From Plasmodiophora brassicae (lineage: Eukaryota > Endomyxa > Phytomyxea > Plasmodiophorida > Plasmodiophoridae), in the NCBI GenBank assembly GCA_039704465.1, contig JASFAU010000008.1:930001-994000 (forward strand): a stretch of DNA of 64,000 nt, given 5' to 3'. A program made the translations under genes and the position numbers. Positions 40,039-52,300 of the stretch are shown piece after piece (positions within the stretch are counted from its first letter, which is position 1; every line of letters begins with the position of its first letter). The notes under the pieces are model-generated. The model was not told where the DNA came from and ran no database searches. It saw nothing but the letters and a program-made list of their open reading frames with translations.

Positions 40039-41039
40039 ATGGCGGCCGACCTGGCCGGCCGGTACGTGCTGCCGGTGACGTTCTCGCCGCTGCGGTTCGC
40101 GTCGCTGCTCAGGACGCAGGTCGTCGGGCGGTGTCTGACGCACGTGCAGACGACGCCGTCGACGCAGGGCGTGGCCAGGACGATGGCGCTGGCCGGGGCG
40201 CCGACGGGGTCCCTGGTTCTGGCCGACGCGCAGACGGCCGGCGTTGGCCGAGGCCACGGCCGCACCTGGTCGAGCCCATCCACTGGCAATGTCTACATGA
40301 CGCTGATCCTGCGGTAACCATGCGGCGGCCGCGTCGCATCCTGCATCGCATCGAGCGCGTCTTGTGATGCAATCCCGCAGGCCGACGACGCTGCAGGAAG
40401 CCATCAAGGTGAATCTGGGGTCCGCGCTCGCCGTCGCGGTACGCTGCTGGGCCATTATACGTCGCGTTCAATCGGGTCCTGATATCGGGCATGCAGAAGG
40501 CGGCGCGAGCCTTCGGCGTCGACGCGGGTGTGAAATGGCCGAACGACGTGTGGGTCGGCGACCAGAAGATGGCGGGCGTGCTGGCCGACAGCCAGGTGGC
40601 CGACGACGATCGTGCGAACAGTTTCCTGCTGCTCGGCATTGGCATCAACGTCAACGGGGACATGTCGACCGGCGCGCTGGGTCGATCGGCGACGAGCATG
40701 CGCGCCTGCCTGCAGGGCGCCGATATCGAACGCGAGGCGTTCCTCGCCGGTGTCTGCAACGAGCTCGAATCGATCATGGGCATGCCTCACAAGAGCGTCG
40801 TCGACGAGTACCGGCGCCTGGACGTCCTGACGGGGCGGGAGTGCGTCGTCATGCCCCACAAACTGGAGGACGCGTCTAGCCATTACCAGGCGTACTGCAT
40901 CGGCGTCAACGACGACGGCAACATGCAGGTTCGGGTCGGCGATCACCCCGACACTGTGGTCCTGTCCTGCGAGGAGGTCAGCGTCCGTCCCTACCTCGAC
41001 GCCCTTCAGCGTTCTGCGCCGACGGCGTCCTGCACGTGA
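40039..41039 (+). CDS. biotin protein ligase (holocarboxylase synthetase type)
   Basis: Attaches biotin to biotin-dependent carboxylases via biotinyl-AMP. Exons 40039-40313, 40381-40438 and 40497-41039 (introns 67 and 58 nt), 291 aa from MAADLAGRY. Motifs: ADAQTAGVGRGHGRTWSSPS (the GRGRxGRxW-type loop), NVYMTLILR, then across intron 2 the catalytic VKWPNDVWVGDQKMAGVL, and LLLGIGINVN; a C-terminal SH3-like cap domain follows (ECVVMPHKL...VRVGDHPDTVVLS). An in-frame upstream ATG at 39973 would add a polyglycine tract encoded by a GGC repeat. Short, single-function type without the long animal N-terminus. Confidence 0.9.
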
Positions 41040-41125
41040 ACGTGGACGCCAACGGGTCCGCCAGGTGCCCCCGCTTGTGATTTACTGATGAAATTGTGTT
41101 CGCGATATATCACCCGTTTAGGCGC

Positions 41126-41698
41126 TCAGATGAGGAACGCGACCAGGGCGATGAGCCCGACGGCAACGGGTGACATCTTCAACGACGATGCGGCGTTCTC
41201 CGTCGACCACGACCCGCCCGAGTTGTACCCGTTCGACGACTGCGATGGCGCCTTCGACTCCTTGATGGCGCCGGGGTACGACCCGGACGACGACGACGGC
41301 GACGGCGCTGGCGCTGGTGCGGGCGCTGAGTTGCTGTTGTACGTCTGGGTGGTCTGACGCGTCGTCGGCGTCGTCGACGTGTACGAAGCAGGGGCTGGTG
41401 CACGACGGGTCGGGGCGGGAGCCGTGTACGTCGCTGGGGCTGGGGCTGGAGCTGGCGGGCGTTGTTGCGTTGTGGTTGGGCATTCACTGGTTGGCATCGG
41501 GGGCGGCGGGACCGGCGCCGGCGGCTTCGTCGTGGGCGGCGGCGCCGTCGTCTGGGGCGGCGTCATCGGGCAATCGGGGCTCGGCGCAGGACCAGGCGGG
41601 GCTGGTGCACTGTACCCGACCGCGTCGGACGAGGTCGCCTGGACGACGCCTGCGGCAACAGCAGCAACAATGAGCAGGATGGCGTTGAACGAGTTCAT
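41126..41698 (-). CDS. secreted Pro/Ala/Thr-rich, probably GPI-anchored protein
   Basis: 190 aa. Signal peptide at the start (NAILLIVAAVAAGVVQA). The body is low-complexity: PAPAPAP, PPTTKPP and TTPTTRQTTQ runs with two CP motifs, typical of O-glycosylated surface proteins. It ends in a hydrophobic tail without a cytosolic part (MSPVAVGLIALVAFLI) preceded by small residues (STENAASS), as in GPI-anchor signals. Likely a cell-surface or wall glycoprotein. No enzymatic domain. Divergent from the longin-type gene to its right. Confidence 0.7.
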   Translation of the reverse strand: MNSFNAILLIVAAVAAGVVQATSSDAVGYSAPAPPGPAPSPDCPMTPPQTTAPPPTTKPPAPVPPPPMPTSECPTTTQQRPPAPAPAPATYTAPAPTRRAPAPASYTSTTPTTRQTTQTYNSNSAPAPAPAPSPSSSSGSYPGAIKESKAPSQSSNGYNSGGSWSTENAASSLKMSPVAVGLIALVAFLI

Positions 41699-41984
41699 GG
41701 TGGGGACGATTGGGGGTGGGCGTTCGTTCGTTTGCTGACTGTTGCGGTTGCAGGTGCGGCTGGTGCCTGTTGGGATTCCCCAAGATTTTCGTGAATGGCT
41801 GCCACCAGCAGCCCACCCGCCCCCGGCAGCCGGTGGCGAACCGCCACGTGTGACTCACGCAGGCGGGCCACTGGTGCACCAGAAGCGTGACGCGCCGATG
41901 CAGACGTCACGCTCCCGGTTCCGGGGCACACATGACGTCACGGGCGCCTGGGCGAAGCCTCCTGTGATCGCGAGCTGTCACAGG

Positions 41985-44026
41985 ATGGATGGCGGCGGCC
42001 TGGTCCTGGTCCTGGACCGGACCATCGACGAAGGCGCCGAGCCGGTCCTGATCGCGTGCCCAGCGCCAGACGAGGGCACCGTCGCCGCGAAACTCTACGC
42101 CATGCGGACGACGATCGCCGCGGTCGACGATGTCGCCCGGGGCGTCGCCGGATCGACGACGGCCGCCGTCCACCTGCGTCTGGATGGCCTCCTGCTGACT
42201 GCGGCGACAGTAACGCCATCGCAGCGCGCCGGGTTCTCCATCTGCGTCATCCGGGAAGGTGACCCGACCGCCTTGGCCCAGAGCATCGCGCAGGCGGTCC
42301 GGTTCCGATTCGGAGAGCTCGACGGTACGATGGGTGTCACGTCCGATGGCGTCGTCTGAATCGGTGGCTTGTGCAGTGCAGGGTGTTCAACGTCGGACCG
42401 GCGACGTGAAGGCGTTCCTGGGAGCGTACATGGCCAAGGTCATGCATCCGTGTCGCTCCGGGTGCGTCCTGGTCGCCGATCACGTGGCCACCTTCAAGCC
42501 CGGCCTGTCCGCGTCCGTCCAGATCAGCGAGTTGCTGACGGCGGTCGAGACCAGCCCTAGGGCCATGGTGGACACGGCCATCACTGTATCGTCCGCCCTC
42601 TCTCTCTCGTTGCAGCGGCCGTCGCCTTGGCTGACCGTGGCCCGTTCAGGGGCGCCCACGTTACTGCACGCCGCTCGGGGCATGTCTATTCCGTCGTGGC
42701 CTTTGCATCGGGTCGCACCTGCCCCTGCCCGACGTTGTCGACACGGCGCGGTTCTGTGCAATCCAGGGCATCGTGGACCGGTCCGAACGTCAGTTGACGA
42801 CGGGGCGTCGTTCTTCCGTTTCCAACGCGGTCTAACGACGCGCGTCAGATGACGGCCTGGTCGTGTCGTGGCACCGCGTGCACCCATCCGGCGAGCGCTC
42901 GCGGATCCTCTGCATGGTCGCCAGCGCCGATATCGTTGCCTGCATGCAATTCGTGTGCCACAGCGAGGGCACGCCGGACGGGTCGGGCGGCGTCGTTGCT
43001 GTCGCGTCGTCCCTGACTGTCCGCACAGGCACATCGACCCGTTCTACACGTCCGAACTTCAGAACCTGGCCATTGGGTTCGCACGCGGCGACCATCGCGA
43101 CCTGCTGGTGCAGGTCGACCGTGACCTGCAACGCTACGCCGGCCTGGTCGTGTCGCTGGACGACCTGCCGGCCGAGTTGCACAGTCGAGCGGACCAGGGG
43201 CGGGTCGTCGTCGTTGCTCCCCCGTCGCCGCAGAGCCGGTCGGCGCCGTCGAGTCCCCGAATTCGACGACGTGCTCGAGCGTCGTCGCTGTCGCCGAGGC
43301 GATTGCCGTCTGCGGTCCCTGACGCCGGTCCACAGGTGGATGGGCCTCCCAGGTGCCTACTAACGCGCGTGATGCGCCCGCGCTCCACTGACGCCTGACC
43401 AGGAGGATCACGATCGGGGACCCCAACGTTCTTCTTCACTACGTGATCATTGATCGGGCGTCATCGACGCGGTTCGACAGCGACCCGCCGCGTGACGGTG
43501 CGTCGGATCTGGACCGCCAGGTCGTGGCCTGTTTCCATCGCGCCGTTGCGCGTATGGAGCGCCAACTCGATCGCAGCGTGCGGGTTCGGCGATCTTGGAG
43601 CGGGCTGGTGGTGCGCATACCTATGCTGACCGTCGCGCCCTAGGACAAACGACGGCAGGACGTGGATCGTACCGCGTTCCCGGGCCTGCCCGCTCCGGTC
43701 CTGGTGGCGAAGGCCAAGTGCGAACTGAACGGCGATGAAAATCGGAAACGGTTCGGATCGCGACGCGTCCCCTGCCCAGGTACCGTCGAGCAGCGCCTGA
43801 AGTTCGACCTGACGGCGGGGTCGCCGTCCGTTGCCTTCGCGGATCGTCGGGTCCAGTTCTGGGTGATCGGGTCGGTCTGGATGCGCACCCGGTGATGCGT
43901 CCCTGCTGACACATGATGATTAGACGCCTGGTGCCGCCCGCTACTGAATGCTACGTCTGCGTCGAGGGCAGCGTCCCGCAGAACACGGTCGACCTGGCGT
44001 TCCAGCTCGTCGCCGCCTGGTCCTGA
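41985..44026 (+). CDS. probable multi-longin-domain trafficking protein, exon structure partly resolved
   Basis: Exon 1 (41985-42324; open upstream to 41898) and a 52-nt intron to 42377 are clear. Later coding blocks are VQRRTGDVKAFL to about 42590, DDGLVVSWHRVHP from 42846, HIDPFYTSELQNL near 43030-43200, HYVIIDRASSTRF from about 43440, and a last block ATECYVCVEGSVPQNTVDLA ending at 44026. The repeated pattern of a strand pair (LVLIACPAPD; GCVLVADHVATF; LHYVIIDR) followed by helices and AFxLYVxF-like ends resembles the three longin domains of MON1/HPS1/Fuzzy-type GEF subunits. I cannot decide which. Several introns are not resolved. Confidence 0.45.
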
Positions 44027-44070
44027 CCGCTGATCTGTGGACCCCGTATCTGGGAGATATATGCACATTG

Positions 44071-45423
44071 TTATGGTACCGGCGTTATGCAGGGCGTTAT
44101 GCTGTCCTGGGACAGCCACGGGTGCTGCAGCACGTCCCGAAGCGTCAGGCGGTCTTCAGCGGCGCAGAGCAATCCCGACAGCAGGTCCAGGGCGAGCGGC
44201 GACGACGACATTTGCCATTTCCGCAGCAACTCGCGAATTTCGCCGCAGTACAGCAGGCGGAATCGTCGATCGGCGAGCGTTGGCAATTCGTACGGCGGGC
44301 AGCCGAACAGCATGACGAACAGTATGACGCCGGCACTGTAGATGTCGGCCTGAGGCCCGTAGAATGCCTGGCCGGCAAAGATCTCGGGCGACATGTACCC
44401 GATCTTGCCCGGCTTCGTGACCGGGCAGGGCGGGAACGGCCTCACCGCATCGAACGAGCGAGCCAGGCCAAAGTCGGTCAGCTTCAGGTCCCCGTGGTCG
44501 TCCAGCAGGATGTTCTCCAGCGACAGATCCAGGTGGCAGACGTTGTGGCTGTGAATGTACCTGGCAGGCACACGCCGTCGCCGTCAGCATCCGTTCAGCA
44601 GAACCAGGGATTACGCAGTGCCTCACTCGAGCGCTTTAGCCAGCTGCAGGAAGTATTTCGCGGCCGTGTTCTCGTCCAGGCGCCCAGACTCGCTGATGAC
44701 GTCGAACAGTTCGCCCCGCGACGCGAACTCCAGCACCATCCAGTAGTGCTCGTCGTCCTCGAGCGACTCGATCAGGCGGACGACGTGCGGGTGCCCGGGA
44801 TCGCCGAGCTGCTCCAGAAGGTGCATCTCGTTGATGGGGTCCTCGAGGACCTTGTCGCCCTTCAACGATTCCTGCCTGAGCACCGCCGATTTCGCCGACA
44901 GCTTCAGCGCGACGTGGTCGCCGGTCGACCGGTCGATACCGAACACGAGCTTGCCCTGCAAGGTGGACCGCACCGTGCGCACACACTTGTACCTCTGGCC
45001 GGGGTCTGCCGCCGTCGGCGTCGTCGCTTTCACCTCGTCGTCGTTCGGGCTTTCGAACAGGATGAACGGGGAGTCGTCGTCGACCAGGTCGGATGCGCTG
45101 CCGGGTTCGGCCGCGTCCGCAGCGGCCGGCACCGACTCCAGCAGGAACCGCGCGTTCTCAACGGCCTCGCGAAGGTCGCAGAGCACCTTGTTCGTGCGCA
45201 TTTCGACCCAGTACGGGTCGACCGGCCCTTCCTGCCGCTGGTAGGACGCGATTTCGCGGTCGAGCGCGTCGAGCTTGACCTGCAGGCCGCGGAGCATGTG
45301 GCGATCGGCGCGCCCGGACACGATCTCCGACGTGCAGCGCTCGCGCAGCTCGTTCCATCGCCGCACCAGCATGGCGACGGGCGCGTCGCCCTCGTCGGCG
45401 TCGTCGGGCCCGCCCATCGCCAT
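44071..45423 (-). CDS. Ser/Thr protein kinase with degenerate glycine loop
   Basis: Exons 45423-44627 and 44560-44071 joined across a 66-nt intron (GTGAGG donor, TGCCAG acceptor) in the middle of the helix before the catalytic loop. N-terminal helical region (about 1-110: VRRWNELRERC, LDALDREIASYQ), then the kinase domain: VALKLSAK with the ATP-binding Lys, EMHLLEQLGDPGHPHVVRL, CHLDLSLENILL (HLD instead of HRD), LTDFGLAR, IGYMSPEIF, ADIYSAGVILFVMLFG, and LTLRDVLQHPWLS. The glycine loop is poor (TVRSTLQGKL). Family looks CAMK/AMPK-like. The frame is open upstream to 45771, so the start may be earlier. Probably active, since Lys, Asp and DFG are present. Confidence 0.85.
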
Positions 45424-45813
45424 GGCCGACGTCGGTGTCGGGGGTTGCGCGCGCGACGCCGCCCCGCCGCGCCCCTGCCCGCCGCTGCCCTGAAAGTGAC
45501 CCTGGACTCTACCACTGGTGTCCGGCCCAGACCTCGCAACTCTGGACAAAAAGGTTGTGTGCGACTGCGACTCCGCCGCCCAAGTCCGTCCGACACGGGG
45601 GCCTGCCTGACGCGGCGACGGGGGGCGCGCGGCCGCCGCGCAACTGCGTGCAGGCAGCAGTCGGGGATCTTCCCCAGTCACGCACCACCTGCTGCCTAAT
45701 TCGGGCGCCGCCCACGTCCCCCCGTTCCGACGCTGCCAGCTGCTGAGGCCCCCGTTGCGCGGCTGCTGCAACGCTCCTATCAGAAGAGGGCAGCCGCGCG
45801 GCGTGACGCCCGT

Positions 45814-48423
45814 TTACTGCATGATGGTGTCCCCTGTGGCCATCGTCGCCATGGGGACGGTGTCCGCCTCGGCACGTCGCTGCAAGGTCCGCCCGGAGGC
45901 CAGCGTCGCCATGCGGCCGGTGGCGGCGGCGATCTCGGTGGAGGCTGCTGTCCAGGCCGGGTCGGTCCAGGCGTTGTCGGACGACTCGACGATGGCCGGG
46001 CGTGCGGACCGCGACCAAATGCGGGCGGCGACGGCCGGGCCGACACCGATGACGACGAGGGCGAACAGGGCGGCGCCGTGGATCGCGACGGCGAACACGG
46101 CGATGACCTGCGCGGGCGTCGTCTGCGCCAGGTTGACCATCAGCAGGATGAGCAGGACGACGACGATCTTGAGGCATGCGAGCGGCAGCGCCAGCGTCGG
46201 GTCGAACCGCCCCGGATGGCGTTGGCCGCGGGCGACCAGCATCCAGATGGCGTGCTGGACGTGAATCGCCAGCGACATGCAGGCCTGGGCGATCGGCACG
46301 TGCGCCAGCAGGCAGACGACAACGACGTCGACGGTCGGGACCGCCACGATCGACACGACGGCCCTGCGCCGATCAGCGACCGTCGTTGTCGCTTCTAGGC
46401 CCTTGTGCACCGGGTACCGGTACACGCAATAGACGACGAGGCCGTTGCCCAGGACGACCTGGGCGACCAGGACCACGTAGCAGACGGCGCTGACCGACGC
46501 GTTGCTGTCGCCGGCGAACTGGACGTGCATGCCCGCCGACAGCAGCAACGGGTGGTTGAACAGGGTCTGCACGCGGGCCGCCCATTGCAGGACGCTGTCC
46601 TTCACTGGAACGGCGTCGCGCGCCACGACGGTCGGCAGTGCCCGGGGCAGCACCAGCCTGTGGGACGACAGCGACGACCGTCAGCAACGTGCTGGAGGGG
46701 CATCACCATCATCATCAGCGTACCGCGTGACGAACACGCCGAGGACGACGGCGCCCAGGACGACGACGTTCCAGTAGGCGACGTAGACGACGTACAGGCC
46801 GGGGTCAACCCCGGCCTGGTTGGTGATCCAGGCGAGCGGGTACGTGCGCCCGTCGATGGCGCTGCCGCCGGGAGGCGGCGACCCGACCCACCCGCCGATC
46901 ATCGTCGAGACGCCGGGCGGGGCCACGAAGCCCGCCATCCAGGCGACCGGCGCCAGCGACGTGCGGTACACGGGCGGCAGCGTCGTGGACAGGCACCCGC
47001 ACAGGATGGCGTCGCGGACGTACTCGAACAGGGCGGCGACGCTGGCGCGCGTCGTCGACCGGCCGAGGGCGACCAGGGCGACGATCGCGACCGTGACCAG
47101 GACGAGGCCCGGCACGTCCGTCGTCGTGGACCCTTCGCCGGGGTACGCGTCGCAGTCGCCCGGGTTGGCCTGGCACAACGCGACGTTCGCCGACTGAGGT
47201 GCGACGACGCCGCCGCCGCCCACCGTTGACGTTGCTCGACGTGTGATGCGCCCTTGGCTCTTTGACGTCGCCCGCGCGTATCGCGTTGTCGTGCCCCTCG
47301 CTGCTGCTGCTGCGCCGGTCCCTCGCGACGATTGGTGAAAGGTCGTCATCGGCAACGCGTTCGTGCCGCGGTTCGCCACGCCCGCCCCCCACGTACGTGT
47401 CGTGCTGTTCGGTCTGGCGACCCTGCTGCCCTTTGACGGCACTGCCGCGTGTCGCGACGCCGTCGCCTTCGTCATAGCGATCGTCGGGCGCCCCGACGTC
47501 GGTCGACGCTTGGTCTTCGCCAACGTGGTCGCCCGCCTGGTCTTCCTTGCCGTCGTCGCCCGCCTGGTCTTCCGTTCTGTCGTCACCCGCCTGGTCCTCG
47601 TGGCCGTTGTCGGTCGCCTGGTCCTGGTCAACGTTGTCGGTCGCTTGGTCGTCGGGTGCCTGGTCGTCGGGCGCCTGGTCGTCGGGCGCCGGGTCGTCGG
47701 GCGCCGGGTCGTCGGGCGCCTGGTCGGACGTCGTGTGGGCCGTCTGGTGGTTGGTGGTCGTCTCGTGCGCGTCGAGGGCTGGGGCGTCGGCGGCGGGCAC
47801 AACGGGGGCACTTGCCCGGTGTCGTATCCGGTGATCGGCGTCGGCCCGCAGGTCAGCACGCTGGGGCTAATGTCCACCGAGTACACGAGGGTGGCCAGCG
47901 GGGCGAACAGGCCGTTCGGCAGGCGCGTCAGCTGATTGCCGCGCAGGTCGCTGAGTGGCACAGTCGTTATCAGCAGCAGCAGCAGCAGCAGCATCAGGCG
48001 GCCACCACGAGGGCCCCGTCCTACAGTATCGTCAGCAGCGTCAGCCCGTTGAAGGCGCCGTCCTCGACCCAGGTGATGCTGTTGGTGCTCAGCTCCAGCC
48101 AGGTGACCCTGCTGAACGCCGCGAACGCGTTGGCGGCCAGGCGGGCGACCTGGCAGTTCGCGATGTGGATCTCGGTCACCGCCGCCGGGTTCGCCACGCC
48201 GACCAGCGTCGACGCCGTCAGCGTCACCCCGCTCAGCGCCGCACACGACTGGACGTTCCTGAAACGGGGGCGCGCGCGCGTTACGACCGTCATCGAGGGG
48301 GGCGGCGAACCCGTTCGCTTACAGGGCCGTGCTGGTGCAGTCGACCGACCCGCATTCGCAGACGCTGACCGCCGCCCCGACCGACCAGCCGACGATGACA
48401 ACGATCAGCGAACGCGGCGCCAT
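45814..48423 (-). CDS. LRR ectodomain, Thr/Arg-rich linker and multi-pass membrane protein
   Basis: Four exons in coding order 48423-48323, 48258-48025, 47950-46724 and 46657-45814 (introns 64, 74 and 66 nt) give about 801 aa. Signal peptide (LIVVIVGWSVGAAVS), a Cys cluster (VCECGSVDC), leucine-rich repeats at about 35-145 (VTEIHIANCQVARLAANAF, WLELSTNSITWVEDGAF, LDLRGNQLTRLPNGLF), a C-flank with CGP, then about 100 residues of TTRRP/TRRPT repeats, and from about residue 390 seven or so hydrophobic helices (LVLVTVAIVALVAL, YVVYVAYWNVVVLGAVVLGV, AVCYVVLVAQVVLGNGLVVY, LACLKIVVVLLILLMVNL). This layout recalls LRR-type seven-helix receptors, but no GPCR signature residue could be confirmed. Confidence 0.65.
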
Positions 48424-48611
48424 CGTCGAAACGGATCTGAACGTAAGGTCGCCGCCCCCTGGATAATATCTTGGCAGCGGTATCGCGCCGAGCGAAATAT
48501 CCAGCTGGGTGTGGGCGGGCATCGGCTGCTGCCCCTGATGAAGCTTAACGGGACCGCAGGGGGGACCCGGTGTCACGTTACGGGTGGTGGACCCACCCAC
48601 TAGTCAGGACG

Positions 48612-49288
48612 ATGAGCGGCGCGGACGACGACGGTGAGGACCGGGGCGTGTTGGGCCGCCGGTCTAAGCTCGGCTGACGATCGTCGTCGTCCCAGGGCCG
48701 CCGCCGCTGGAGGACATGCGGCCGTTCGTTCGGAAGCGCCCGGGCGCGCCGCAGCCGGCCCGGTCGGAACGGGGCACGTTCGCCGGCCTGGCGCCCGGGT
48801 TCCTGTCCGCCCCGGCGGCCGAGACGGGTCGGCAGCGGGCGTCGTCGACACCGGCGACGTCGGTGGGTCGCTGCTCCCGAGCGACGGACGGGCGGCAGGG
48901 GCTCGTCCTGCCCGACGTGCAGGACGCCATGGCGAAGTCGCCCGACCGAGGTCCGCCTGGCTGAACGTGTTTATGTGTGTGTGCCCACCCGCCCCCCACA
49001 GCGTGGATGACCGACGACCTCCTGCGGGACGTCACGTCGAACGCGGCGCTCGTCCGGCAGATGGCGGACCCGAGGATCCAGGACGCCCTGGCGCTGATGG
49101 GCAAGGACCCGAAGGTGGTGCGGGCATCGTCGCCCCCATGGATGCCCACGGCTGACGCGATCGGCGTGCAGGCGGCGCTGGCCAAGTACAGGAACGATCG
49201 GGCCGTCACCGATTTCATCGTCGCCTTCTCGAAGATCATGGCGGGCCACTACGCGAAGATGGCGACGACGACGACGGGCGCTCAGTGA
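48612..49288 (+). CDS. STI1-like helical-repeat protein
   Basis: Three exons (48612-48633, 48696-48950, 49002-49288; introns 62 and 51 nt), 187 aa. Residues 1-100 are Pro/Arg/Gly-rich and probably disordered (PPPLEDMRPFVRKRP). The C-terminal half is helical: WMTDDLLRDVTSNAALVRQM, ADPRIQDALALMGKDPKVV, ALAKYRNDRAVTDFIVAFS. The N-P-x/D-P-R-x2-D-A-L...D-P pattern resembles STI1 repeats found in co-chaperones and ubiquilins. The partner is unknown. The tiny first exon (22 nt) is supported by the GTGAGG donor and frame. Divergent from the LRR/multi-TM gene, with about 190 bp between starts. Confidence 0.6.
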
Positions 49289-49378
49289 TACATAAAGCAC
49301 GACGGTCGGAAGCAGGAGACGCCCCCGAGCGAGGTTGAGTCACGCCCCGTCCCGCGACCGGAGGACGATGGTTGGTCG

Positions 49379-52300
49379 GTGGCAGCGTGCGCATTCGCGT
49401 TTGGCGCTGTACACATGGACAACAAGGACGACGACGAGCAGCGGCAGCGGGTCCCCCAGCGGGCGCCTCGGACGCGTCGCATCAGCTCGAAGGTGGCCCC
49501 AGGCGAGGTGACGTCCATCACGGATCGCCTGTTCCCGACCGCTGCGCCATCGGCGGTGGCAGAGGAGGACGAGGCGGCGGGCGACAATGCCAGCGCCCCC
49601 GTGATGATCCCGGTGAGGAAGGAGAGGTCGATGAACGAGGCCATCGTGCCTGCTGAACGCGTCGACGACGTCCTGGCGGCGGACGACCCCAAGCAGGCCG
49701 CCGCCGCCGCCGCCGCTGAGCTTCAGGACGCCGACCCGGCGCCGCCTGTGCCCGAACAGGCCAGCGTCCAGCCTGTGCAGGACGCGCCCGACGACCGCGA
49801 TACGGCGTCAGCAGCGGTACCGACGGCGGACGACGACGACGCGATCGGGAACGACGCCGGTCCAGACGGGTCGGGCGCACCGACCGAGGAGCCGTCGCCC
49901 GAGGTCGCATCGGACGCTGCCGTCGGTCCAGAGCAGCAGTCCGACGACGTGGAGAAGGAGAAGAAGGACGGATGGTTCGCGGGCCTGTTCAAGCGAGGCG
50001 ACGACGCCGATCAGCGCCGCGGCAGCGACGCCAAGGCCACGGGCGCTGCCGAAGATGCAAACGGGATGGGTGGCCGCCCCGACCAGCAGGATCCAGGCCA
50101 GGGCAAGACGAGCATGCCTGCCCAACAGCAACAGCAGCAGCAGCAGCAACCACAGCAGCAGCAGCAACAGGAGCAGGAGCGGGAGCGACAGGAATTCAGT
50201 TCGAATGCCGTCGGTGGGTCGCCTGATGTACCCGGGAACGAGCGTCACCCGGCGCCGGAGAGCACGTCTCCTCGACCTGAAGACGAGCAGCGCCGCGGTC
50301 AGGAGGCCCCGAAGAAGGCGTCGGGGCAGGAGGAACCCAGGTCGAATGCGGCCGATACGTCTCGCGATGCAACACCGAGTGAACGCCGTCCAGAAGCGAT
50401 GCGACAGCAGCAGGATAGCTCTCCAACGACTCCTCCTCCTCCTCGCGCTGAACAGGAACGGCACGGTCAGGACCAGCTGGCCACGAAGGGCGCGCCAGAG
50501 CAGGAGGAGTTCAGCTCGAACGCCGTCGGCGATCAGCAACGCCAGGGCGTACCCAATGGACACGATGCCGAGAAGAAACCCGATGGCGAGAAGCAGAAGG
50601 GCGGATGGTTCTCCGGGCTGTTCAAGCGAGGCAACCGGGACCGCAACGAGGCGGGCGACGCCAAGACGAATAAGGACGCCCCGTCAAACGACCGGGAGGA
50701 CCAGCACGTGCCAAAGATGGACACGGCGCCGGCCGAGCAGCCGCAAGCACAGGCTGATCAGCAGCGGGACGACGACCGTTCCCGTGCGATCGCAGGAGCG
50801 GATCAGCAACCGGACGCGAACCAGTCGCCGCGAGAGCATGGCCGGGAGGTGCCCACAACAGCCCCGCCGAAGGAGGAGGCCAGTCCCAATGACGTTGACG
50901 GGATGACGGATCCGGTGCAACCGAGTCGTTCCCCTGACGCGGATCGTGCACCTGTGCAGGAGGACGCTGACGATCCAACGACGAACAAGCCGGCGGCCGA
51001 CCCGGAGGAATTCCATTCCAATGCGGTCGGCGGCGGTCAGCAACAACCCGATGAAGCGCACGTCCCGCGCGACGAGGACAATGAGGAGGCGGCCAGACCC
51101 AATGACATTGACGGGAAGGCCGATCCGGCACAACCGAGTCGTTCCCCTGAACCGGATCGTGTACCTGTCCAAGAGGACGATGACAGTCCAACGACGAACA
51201 AGGCGGCGGCCGACCCGGAGGAGTTCCATTCCAATGCGGTCGGCGGCGGGCAGCAACAACCTGATGAAGCGCCATCGAGGGGCGACCGCGCCGACAAGAA
51301 GGACGGCTGGTTCAGCCGCATGTTCCGGCGGGGCGACCGCCAGACGGCACCGTCGAAGGAGAACCCGTCGGAACCCGCTGCCCGCCTGCCGCAGGCGGCG
51401 TCCAATGCGATTGGCAATGACGAGGCCGCCGATGAGGTCGCCGGGCCCCCACCGTCATCCAGGCCAGACCAGGCGTTGGCGCCATCCGACGCAGACGCGT
51501 CTAACGACAACGCCGCGCCACAGCTGTCGTCGACGTCGCCTAACGATGATGTGGCGTCGACCACCGAAGCGACGTCTGGCGCGGACAACGTGCCGGCCGC
51601 GTCCAATGCCGACAGAAACGGCGCTCCAGAGGAAGGCCCGTCGCCGGTTTCGCCTATCGGGCAGGACGACGCTGGGGACACGGTAGGCAACGCTGCCGTA
51701 CCCGCTCGCGGCGACGACAACGCCGATGCAAGCGGCCCGGATGATGCCCAGGAACGGAAGGTGCCGGATCCGGCCAGCTGGTTCAAAGGATTCCGAGGAC
51801 GCGACCAGACGCGACGACCCGACAGCAACGACAGCGTCGCCGATAAGCAGGTCCCTGCAGACGATTCGCAGCAGGACGCCGCGCAGGGCACGCCCCAGGA
51901 GGACGCAGCGGCCGTCGCTTCCGGCGGGCGTCCGGATCGCCCCGTCGCAGAGGGCCGACCTGTCGACAACGTGGGCGACGGCAACGATAAGGGGGCGGCA
52001 GATGAACGACTGGGTGGCGACGACGGAAACGGTGCACGTGACCCATGGGATGCACAGCACGACGTGAAGGGCGCGGGGCGCCCCGCAGAGAACGCCGTGC
52101 AACAGGACGAACCGTCACCAGCTGCTCGCAGTCGCGACGACGGCGCTGCAAAGGCGGCTCCTGCAGCCGAGTCGCAGCAGGACGCGGTGCAGGACACGCC
52201 TCAGGTGGGAGCAGCGGCCGTCGCATCCGGCGAGCGACCGGATCGCCCTGTCGCAGAGGGCCGACCTGTCGACAACGCGGGCGACGGCAAAGGTCAGGCG

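Noticed and set aside
43948..45699. A 583-aa plus-strand open frame across the kinase gene
   Set aside because: It is antisense to the kinase exons, which carry clear kinase motifs. Its composition (Arg/Gln/Val-rich) is typical of a GC-rich shadow frame.
46405..48603. Long plus-strand frames opposite the LRR/multi-TM gene
   Set aside because: The minus strand has signal peptide, LRRs, membrane helices and consistent introns. The plus frames are repetitive Arg/Gly-rich shadows.
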